DNA of 36,330 nucleotides from an uncultured Clostridia bacterium (GTDB lineage Bacteria > Bacillota > Clostridia > TANB77 > CAG-508). Below, in pieces: positions 29,782 to 36,330 of this stretch. The notes under the pieces are model-generated. The model did not search any database. It was not told the origin of the DNA and worked only from the letters and a program-made list of their open reading frames with translations. Location of the stretch: positions 1 through 36,330 of the forward strand of contig CANRLO010000008.1 in the NCBI GenBank assembly GCA_947631495.1. The letters run 5' to 3'. Within the stretch, counting starts at the first letter, position 1; every line of letters starts with the position of its first letter. The position numbers were made by a program, and so were the translations under genes.

Positions 29782-30120
29782 ATGCCTAAAAAGGTAGATA
29801 AAGAAATTCAAAAATTTGTTAAAGCAGTGCAACAACTTTTAGGAACAAAATTAAAAAAAATTATTTTATATGGATCTTATGCCAGAGGAGATTATAATAA
29901 CCAATCAGATGTAGATATTATGATTTTAACAAATTTGTCATTAAAAGAAATAGAAGATTATAGAGATAAAATATCAGATATAGCTTATGATATTGAATTA
30001 GATACAGGTATTATTTTATCTCCAGTAATAAAAAATATAGAAAAATATAATACAAAGGTCAACTTCATACCATTTTATAAAAATGTTCAAAAGGAAGGAG
30101 TTGTTTTAGTTAATGGATGA
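29782..30120 (+). CDS. Minimal nucleotidyltransferase domain protein (MNT)
   Basis: LYGSYARGDYNNQSDVDIMI (GSx9-10DxD motif); GGAGG upstream. Confidence 0.9.
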   Translation: MPKKVDKEIQKFVKAVQQLLGTKLKKIILYGSYARGDYNNQSDVDIMILTNLSLKEIEDYRDKISDIAYDIELDTGIILSPVIKNIEKYNTKVNFIPFYKNVQKEGVVLVNG

Positions 30121-30238
30121 TGATGAATATGAACCATCATTTGAAAAAACGGAACAGCAAATAAAAACAGCACAAGAGTTAATTACATTAGTTGAGAATT
30201 ATATAAAAAATTTATATAAAAAAATTAAAATAATATAA
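30113..30238 (+). CDS. Small overlapping ORF (41 aa) downstream of MNT
   Basis: MDDDEYEPSFEKTEQQIKTAQELITLVENYIKNLYKKIKII; overlaps the MNT stop by 8 nt; AAGGAAGGAG upstream. Confidence 0.55.
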   Translation: MDDDEYEPSFEKTEQQIKTAQELITLVENYIKNLYKKIKII

Positions 30239-30242
30239 GCCA

Positions 30243-30274
30243 AAGCTCTCTTAAAAGTAAGAGAGTTTTCTTTT
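30243..30274 (+). terminator. Terminator after the MNT operon
   Basis: AAGCTCTCTT-AAAAG-TAAGAGAGTTTT then CTTTT. Confidence 0.7.
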
Positions 30275-30397
30275 GTGAATTTTCTGTGAATTTTTTGAAT
30301 AATCCAACAAATTATGAAGCAAAAAACCTCTTAATAGAAACGAAAAGTAGGCATTTTTTCTTACCATAAATTACAACTTTTTTTTATGCAAAAAGTA

Positions 30398-30426
30398 TTG
30401 CAAATAATGGATTTTATTGTTATGAT
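30398..30426 (+). promoter_or_regulatory. ftsE promoter
   Basis: TTGCAA (30398-30403), 17 nt, TATGAT (30421-30426). Confidence 0.6.
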
Positions 30427-30501
30427 AAAGGAGAAAAGATAAAATCGTAAAATATGCTGTAAAAAGTTAGCAAAAAAAGCGATAAATAAGGAGTCAAAAG
30501 A

Positions 30502-31188
30502 ATGATTGAGTTTAGAAATGTAAGCAAAACTTATAGCACAGGAACAGAAGCTGTACATAATGCTAATTTTACAATAGAAAAAGGTGAGTTTGCTTTCTTA
30601 GTAGGAACATCAGGTTCTGGAAAATCAACCTTAATAAAAATGATTTTAAAAGAAGAAAACCCTACATCAGGTAATATTATTATAAATGGAAAAGATACTA
30701 CTTTCTTAAAACCAAAAAGAGTACCATATTTAAGAAGAAGTATGGGAGTAGTATTCCAAGACTTTAGGTTATTACCAGATAAAACCGTTTATGAAAACGT
30801 AGCATTTGCAATGTATATTGTAAGAGCTACACCAAAACATATTAGACGTCAAGTTCCAATGGTACTTTCACTAGTAGGTTTAAGTGGCAAAGCAAAAATG
30901 TATCCAAATGAATTATCTGGTGGAGAGCAACAAAGGGTAGCACTAGCAAGAGCATTAGTAAATAACCCATCTATGTTAATTGCAGACGAGCCTACAGGAA
31001 ACTTAGACCCAGAAACTGCATGGGACATTATGACATTACTTAACGACATTAACATGAGAGGAACAACTGTTGTTGTAGCAACACACGCAAAAGATATTGT
31101 AGATCGTATGAAAAAAAGAGTAATTCATATCGATAATGGTATTATTGATAGAGATGATAAAAAAGGTGGTTATGATAGTGAGATATAA
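30502..31188 (+). CDS. ftsE: Cell division ATP-binding protein FtsE
   Basis: GTSGSGKSTLIKMI, LSGGEQQRVALARALV, LIADEPTGNLDP; followed by ftsX. Confidence 0.96.
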   Translation: MIEFRNVSKTYSTGTEAVHNANFTIEKGEFAFLVGTSGSGKSTLIKMILKEENPTSGNIIINGKDTTFLKPKRVPYLRRSMGVVFQDFRLLPDKTVYENVAFAMYIVRATPKHIRRQVPMVLSLVGLSGKAKMYPNELSGGEQQRVALARALVNNPSMLIADEPTGNLDPETAWDIMTLLNDINMRGTTVVVATHAKDIVDRMKKRVIHIDNGIIDRDDKKGGYDSEI

Positions 31189-32080
31189 TGTACTTGGTTA
31201 TTTAATTGCAGAAGGGTTTCGCAACTTTTTAAAAAATAAAAAATCAACTGGTGCTTCTCTTATGATTATGTGTGCAACTATGTTAATCTTTGGACTATTT
31301 TTCTTAATTGGTCAAAACGTAAATTATATGCTAAAAGAAATAGAGTCTGCACAAGGAATGCAAGTTTTCATGATAAAAGATGCAACAGAAGAACAAATTC
31401 AAACATTAGGAGAACAAATTCAAAGTTTAGACTATGTAGCTAAAACTGAATTTGTTTCAGCAGCAGAGGCATACAATATTGTAAAAGAAAGATGGCAAGA
31501 ATACAGTAAAGCTTTAGAGCCTTATACTGTAGAAAAAAATCCTTTTAAAGTTTCTTATGTTGTAACATTAACAGATTTATCAAAAAGCGAAGAAGTAAGA
31601 GCACAAATTGCACAATTTGACAATGTAAGTAATATAGAAATAAGAGATAAAACCATTAATGCGTTAGTAAAAATAGCAAATGGAGTTCAATGGATTTCTA
31701 TTGGAATTTTAGTTTTATTAGTAATAATTTCTATTTTCATTATTGCAAATACCATTAAGCTTACAGTTCATGCAAGAAGAAAAGAAATTTCTATTATGAA
31801 ATATGTAGGAGCAACAAATGGCTTCATTAGGTGGCCATTCATTATAGAGGGTATTATCATTGGGGTAATTGCAGCTATGATTTCCATTTTAATTTTAGGA
31901 GTAAGTTATAATTTTGTAGTTCACAAAATTATGGAATCAGATATTACAAGTATGATTAATATGACATTGTTACCATTTAATCAAATCTTTACTTTAGTAA
32001 TTGCTGTTTATTTAGTACTAGGAATTGGAATTGGTACATTAGGAAGTGCTATTTCTATGAGAAAATACTTAGAAGTATAA
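31172..32080 (+). CDS. ftsX: Cell division protein FtsX (permease)
   Basis: Four TM topology, VHARRKEISIMKYVGATNGFIRWPFIIEG; overlaps ftsE; start could be GTG 31178. Confidence 0.95.
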   Translation: MIVRYNVLGYLIAEGFRNFLKNKKSTGASLMIMCATMLIFGLFFLIGQNVNYMLKEIESAQGMQVFMIKDATEEQIQTLGEQIQSLDYVAKTEFVSAAEAYNIVKERWQEYSKALEPYTVEKNPFKVSYVVTLTDLSKSEEVRAQIAQFDNVSNIEIRDKTINALVKIANGVQWISIGILVLLVIISIFIIANTIKLTVHARRKEISIMKYVGATNGFIRWPFIIEGIIIGVIAAMISILILGVSYNFVVHKIMESDITSMINMTLLPFNQIFTLVIAVYLVLGIGIGTLGSAISMRKYLEV

Positions 32081-32180
32081 AAACATAAGAGTAAAAAATA
32101 AAAGTAAAACGTAAGGAAAAATCAAAAATTTAAAATGTAAATTTTTAAATGAAGGTATTCAAAAGAAAGGAACTAAAAAA

Positions 32181-33386
32181 ATGAAGAAAAAAATTGTGCC
32201 GATTACGCTTAGTTTAATTTTAATATTAGGAAGTTTACTTCCTTCCTATGCAGCTTCAGTTGGAGAATTAAATAATGAAAAAGCAGACGTTCAAGGAAAA
32301 ATTACAGAAGCACAAGGACAGCAAGAAGAAGTAAAAGAACAACTAAGTGCAGAAATGCAAGAAGTAGTTAATTTAAACAATTCAATTGATGAAGTAGAAA
32401 GGCAAATTCAACAATTACAAAGCGAAATTGATACATTACAAGCATCTATTGATCAAAAACAACAAGAATTAGAACAAAAACAAGAAGAACATGATAAAAA
32501 CCAAAAGCTATTAGAAGACCGTCTAGTAGTTATGTATGAAGCAGGAGAAACTTCTTTCTTAGATATGTTATTTAGTTCTAAAAACATTGTAGAATTTATT
32601 TCTAATTATTATTTATGGCAACAATTAATACAATGTGATAGAGAACTATTAGATACTATTGAAAAAGAACAAGAAGAAATTACTAACACGAAGCAACAAT
32701 TAGAACAAGAAAAGACAAAAGTAGATAGTGCAAAAGTAGAACAAGAAACTAAAAACAATTTACTAAAATCACAAAAAGCAGAAAGACAAAGAAAAGTAGA
32801 TGCTTTATCTGCAGAAGAAAAAGCATTACAATCTGAAATAGAAGAATATAATAAAAAATTAAAAGAAATTGATAATGCAATTGAACAAGCTATGGCAGAA
32901 GCATTAAAAGCAGAACAACAAGGAGGTTCAGGTAGCAATTTTGATGGAACATTTATCTGGCCTTTAGATTATTCACCAAGAAGAGTTACATCTAGAATGA
33001 AATTTAGATGGGGAAGATGGCACAAAGGAATCGATATAGGAACAAATGCAGAGACAGGAAAAAGAGTTATTGCAGCAGCATCTGGAACTGTTATTTATAG
33101 TGCATACCAATCTGGTTCGTCTTCAGCAGCAGGTTATGGAAATTACTTAATTATATATCATGGAAATGGATATTGTACCTTATATGCTCACTTAAATTCA
33201 AAATTAGTTTCAACAGGGCAAAGAGTATCACAGGGACAACTAATAGCCTACTCAGGAAATACAGGTGGTGTAGCACCACACTTACATTTTGAAATAAGAA
33301 AAGCAAGTTCAGTTGGCAATTTCTTTGGAAACAATTGGTTAGACCCATTAGATTACATGCCAGGTGGCTATGTAATAGTTGATTAA
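32181..33386 (+). CDS. PcsB/CwlO-like coiled-coil M23 murein hydrolase
   Basis: Signal peptide, long coiled coil, HKGIDIG, APHLHFEIR; downstream of ftsEX. Confidence 0.94.
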   Translation: MKKKIVPITLSLILILGSLLPSYAASVGELNNEKADVQGKITEAQGQQEEVKEQLSAEMQEVVNLNNSIDEVERQIQQLQSEIDTLQASIDQKQQELEQKQEEHDKNQKLLEDRLVVMYEAGETSFLDMLFSSKNIVEFISNYYLWQQLIQCDRELLDTIEKEQEEITNTKQQLEQEKTKVDSAKVEQETKNNLLKSQKAERQRKVDALSAEEKALQSEIEEYNKKLKEIDNAIEQAMAEALKAEQQGGSGSNFDGTFIWPLDYSPRRVTSRMKFRWGRWHKGIDIGTNAETGKRVIAAASGTVIYSAYQSGSSSAAGYGNYLIIYHGNGYCTLYAHLNSKLVSTGQRVSQGQLIAYSGNTGGVAPHLHFEIRKASSVGNFFGNNWLDPLDYMPGGYVIVD

Positions 33387-33469
33387 CCAAATATAAGTTA
33401 ATATTACTTATATTAAATATGTAAAATAATGTCTTAATTATTATAAAGCAAAAACAAAGGAGGGAAAGT

Positions 33470-34618
33470 ATGAAAAGTAAAGTAATTTCAGTTTTAATTC
33501 TTGTTCAATTACTATCATGCTTTTTCTTTATGCCTAAATTACAAGCAACATCTTTAGAAGAACAAAAACAAGAATCACAAGAAAAGCAACAAGAAGCAGA
33601 ACAAAAATTACAATATGTAGAAGAAGAATTATCAGCAGCAGTAGTAAAAATACAAGAATTAGATGATACGATAAAAAACGCAGAAAAAGAAATAGCAGAG
33701 ATGGAAGAAAAATTAACAAAACTTCAAGTAAACGTAGAAGAAACAACGAAAGCATTAGAAAAAGTACAAAAACAGTATGATGAAAACCAAAAAATAATGG
33801 AACAAAGATTAGTTGTTATGTATGAATGTGGTGAAACAACTTATTTAGATGTATTGCTAAACTCTGCCAATATCATAGAATTTATTTCAAATTATTACTT
33901 TATACAAGAAATGATAAGAAGTGATAATGAGCTACTTGATAGTATTGAAAAAGAAAAAGATGATATTGAAACAAAGCAAACACAATTAGAAAAAGAAAAA
34001 GCAGAATTAAAATTATTAAAAGTAAAACAAGAGCAAACAAAAATTATTATGCAAAATAATAAAACAGTTCAAGAAAATGCTATTAGTAAATTATCAGAAG
34101 AAGAAAAACAATTACAAGAAAACATTCAAAAATATAAAGAAGAACAAGCATTAATTGAACAATTAATACAACTTGCAGCAAATGATTATGTATATGACGG
34201 AGAATATACAGGTGGAGTAATGTTATGGCCAGTTGCTAAAAGTGGTACATACATTACATCAGATTTTGGTATTAGAGAGCACCCTATACAAGGTGTAGAA
34301 AAACCACATACAGGAATAGATATTGGAAATGCAGGTTTTGGAGCACCAGTAATTGCAGCAGCAGATGGTATTGTTTCTATGGCAAGCTATTATGGTGGCT
34401 ATGGAAATTGTGTTATGATTAATCATGGAAATGGAATATCTACTTTATATGGACATGGTCAAAAAATACTAACATCTGTAGGAACAGAAGTAAAAAAAGG
34501 AGACTTAATTATGGAAGTTGGTTCAACTGGAGTTTCAACAGGTCCTCACTTACACTTTGAAGTAAGAATTAATGGAACACCTGTTAATCCACTTCCTTAC
34601 TTGCAAGTAACTAATTAA
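33470..34618 (+). CDS. PcsB/CwlO-like coiled-coil M23 murein hydrolase (paralog)
   Basis: Signal peptide, coiled coil with same EQRLVVMYECGETTYLDVLLNSANIIEFISNYY block, HTGIDIG, GPHLHFEVR. Confidence 0.94.
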   Translation: MKSKVISVLILVQLLSCFFFMPKLQATSLEEQKQESQEKQQEAEQKLQYVEEELSAAVVKIQELDDTIKNAEKEIAEMEEKLTKLQVNVEETTKALEKVQKQYDENQKIMEQRLVVMYECGETTYLDVLLNSANIIEFISNYYFIQEMIRSDNELLDSIEKEKDDIETKQTQLEKEKAELKLLKVKQEQTKIIMQNNKTVQENAISKLSEEEKQLQENIQKYKEEQALIEQLIQLAANDYVYDGEYTGGVMLWPVAKSGTYITSDFGIREHPIQGVEKPHTGIDIGNAGFGAPVIAAADGIVSMASYYGGYGNCVMINHGNGISTLYGHGQKILTSVGTEVKKGDLIMEVGSTGVSTGPHLHFEVRINGTPVNPLPYLQVTN

Positions 34619-34677
34619 AAAATAGCATATTTTATCGCAATTTTATAATTTGAAAAATAAAAAATTATTAACAATAA

Positions 34678-34718
34678 AAGTTAGAATAAGTTTTGTTGTT
34701 CTAACTTCTAATTTTTTA
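34678..34718 (+). terminator. Terminator after the second M23 gene
   Basis: AAGTTAGAA...TTCTAACTT followed by CTAATTTTTT. Confidence 0.7.
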
Positions 34719-34766
34719 AAAAAAGAGTATACTAAAAAGGGATAGGTACTTAAGGGAGGAAAGAAT

Positions 34767-35966
34767 ATGTCACAAAAAACACAAAAAGTCTATAAAATTA
34801 TTATGCTAATCATTTTAACAGCTGCTATTACTTTTATTATTACATCAGTAGGAATGTACCATATTTTAGGTAGCGGAAAAATAAAATATATTGCAACAAC
34901 AGATAGTATTGGAAGAACTTTTCAAACATTTCGTAGATTTATAGAAAAAAACTATTTAGGAGAAATAGATGATGATGCAATGTTAGAATCTGCTATTAAA
35001 GGTTATGTAGCAGGATTAAATGACGAATATTCTGAATATATTACAAAAGCAGAAATGGAAGACTATATGCAAGAAGCAACTGGAAAATATGTAGGAATTG
35101 GAGTTTATATTGCAAATAATACAGAAACAAATCAAATTCTTGTTTTAATGCCAATGAAAGGTTCACCAGCAGAAGAAGCAGGTATAAGGTCAGGCGATAT
35201 TATTACAAAAGTAGATGGCATTGCGTATACAGGAGAACAACTAAACGAGGCTTCTAGTGCTTTAAAGAGAGAAGCAGGAACAAAAGTACAAGTAGAAATT
35301 TTAAGAGATGGAGAACTACTTACAATTGAAGTTGAAAGAAGAGTAGTAAAAATAAATCATATTGAAACACAAGTATTAGAAAATAATATTGCTTATATGC
35401 AAATTGCTAGTTTTGATGAAGGAACATATGATGAATTTAAACAAAAATGGGAAGAATTAACAGCAGACCAAACAATTACTTCACTTATTATAGATTTAAG
35501 AAATAATGGTGGAGGAATTGTTGATGAAGCTATTGATATAGCTGATATGATGGTAGACAAAGATAAAACTTTATTGATTACAGAAAGTAAAGATAAAAAA
35601 GAAGAAACTACAAAAGCAAAGAGCGAAAAAGTTATTTCTATACCAATTGTTATATTAGTCAATGAAAATACAGCAAGTGCATCTGAAATATTAGCAGCAG
35701 CAGTAAAAGAAAACAACGAAAATGTTACTATTGTAGGAACTACTACTTTTGGAAAGGGTATAATTCAAACTATTTATAGCCTAACTGATGGAAGTGGTAT
35801 TAAACTAACTACAAGTGAATATTATACGCCAAACCACAATACCATTCATAAAATTGGAATTACACCAGACATAGAAATAAACTTGCCAGAAGGAGAAAGC
35901 TTATATAGTGTAGAACAAGAAGATGACACTCAATTACAAAAAGCAATAGAAATAGTAAAACAATAA
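34767..35966 (+). CDS. ctpA: S41-family C-terminal processing peptidase (PDZ-containing)
   Basis: PMKGSPAEEAGIRSGDIITKVDG, IDLRNNGGGIVDEAIDIADMM, NENTASASEILAAAVKE. Confidence 0.94.
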   Translation: MSQKTQKVYKIIMLIILTAAITFIITSVGMYHILGSGKIKYIATTDSIGRTFQTFRRFIEKNYLGEIDDDAMLESAIKGYVAGLNDEYSEYITKAEMEDYMQEATGKYVGIGVYIANNTETNQILVLMPMKGSPAEEAGIRSGDIITKVDGIAYTGEQLNEASSALKREAGTKVQVEILRDGELLTIEVERRVVKINHIETQVLENNIAYMQIASFDEGTYDEFKQKWEELTADQTITSLIIDLRNNGGGIVDEAIDIADMMVDKDKTLLITESKDKKEETTKAKSEKVISIPIVILVNENTASASEILAAAVKENNENVTIVGTTTFGKGIIQTIYSLTDGSGIKLTTSEYYTPNHNTIHKIGITPDIEINLPEGESLYSVEQEDDTQLQKAIEIVKQ

Positions 35967-36036
35967 AAAAACAAATAAAAAAACAATACCATATTTAAAT
36001 GATATTGTTTTTTTTTGGTGCTTCGAAGTGGAATCG
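35967..36036. repeat. Direct repeat copy 1: terminator hairpin plus 3' 21 nt of tRNA-Phe
   Basis: AAAAACAAATAAAAAAACAATACCATATTTAAATGATATTG...TGGTGCTTCGAAGTGGAATCG. Confidence 0.85.
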
Positions 36037-36050
36037 GCAAGCCGCGTCCT

Positions 36051-36075
36051 AAAAACAGTCCACAGGACTGTTTTT
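36051..36075. repeat. Perfect palindrome inside the insert
   Basis: AAAAACAGTCC-ACA-GGACTGTTTTT. Confidence 0.85.
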
Positions 36076-36120
36076 GCCTTCACTATGTTCAGGCACGTCC
36101 TTTTCGATTCCACATTTCAC

Positions 36121-36191
36121 AAAAACAAATAAAAAAACAATACCATATTTTAATGATATTGTTCTTTCTTTGGTGCTTCGAAGTGGAATCG
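36121..36191. repeat. Direct repeat copy 2 (includes 3' end of intact tRNA-Phe)
   Basis: Same ~70-nt block as 35967-36036 with a few substitutions and one indel. Confidence 0.85.
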
Positions 36192-36246
36192 AACCACTGA
36201 CACAGGGATTTTCAGTCCCTTGCTCTACCAACTGAGCTATCGAAGC
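36171..36246 (-). tRNA. tRNA-Phe (GAA), CCA encoded
   Basis: Reverse complement GCTTCGATAGCTCAGTTGGTAGAGCAAGGGACTGAAAATCCCTGTGTCAGTGGTTCGATTCCACTTCGAAGCACCA. Confidence 0.96.
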
Positions 36247-36265
36247 AGAAATATAAATAAAAAAA

Positions 36266-36330
36266 TGGCGACCTGGAACGGGCTCGAACCGTCGACCTCT
36301 AGCGTGACAGGCTAGCGTTCTAACCAACTG
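36266..36330 (-). tRNA. tRNA-Asp (GTC), truncated by window end, CCA encoded
   Basis: Reverse complement CAGTTGGTTAGAACGCTAGCCTGTCACGCTAGAGGTCGACGGTTCGAGCCCGTTCCAGGTCGCCA. Confidence 0.93.

Noticed and set aside
36015-36200. Plus-strand 61-aa ORF
   Set aside because: Spans the duplicated tRNA 3' ends and the palindromic insert; no SD, spurious
36049-36327. Minus-strand ORF MVRTLACHARGRRFEPVPGRHFF...AQLVEQGTENPCVSGSIPLRS
   Set aside because: Reads through tRNA-Asp and tRNA-Phe; spurious

Overview
The window is a low-GC Clostridia-like (Firmicutes) chromosomal segment dominated by housekeeping operons: priA-def-fmt; asp23-amaP-DUF2273-nusB-xseA-xseB; DUF212 protein-fhs; an OmpR-type two-component operon; FemAB-like; groES-groEL; mutL-miaA; sepF-divIVA; a two-gene transketolase; ftsE-ftsX with two CwlO/PcsB-like M23 hydrolases and a CtpA protease; and tRNA-Trp, tRNA-Phe and a partial tRNA-Asp. 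The most interesting item is a 594-codon ORF (24553-26337) with a prepilin-like N-terminus and an FGE/C-type-lectin-like C-terminus. Its last ~120 nt are abruptly GC-rich and end in '...SFRPVVL', which resembles a diversity-generating retroelement (DGR) target whose reverse transcriptase and template repeat lie outside the window. Other items of interest are: (i) 11-bp-periodic (A/C)TTACA direct repeats upstream of the two-component operon, the FemAB-like gene and sepF; (ii) a CIRCE operator with a symmetric compensatory substitution upstream of groES; (iii) a direct duplication of the tRNA-Phe 3' end and its terminator around an ~85-nt palindromic insert; (iv) GGGGAC/GTCCCC REP-like palindromes flanking def; and (v) a cytoplasmic beta-solenoid-like repeat protein. 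All calls come from reading the sequence and supplied ORFs; no searches were run.
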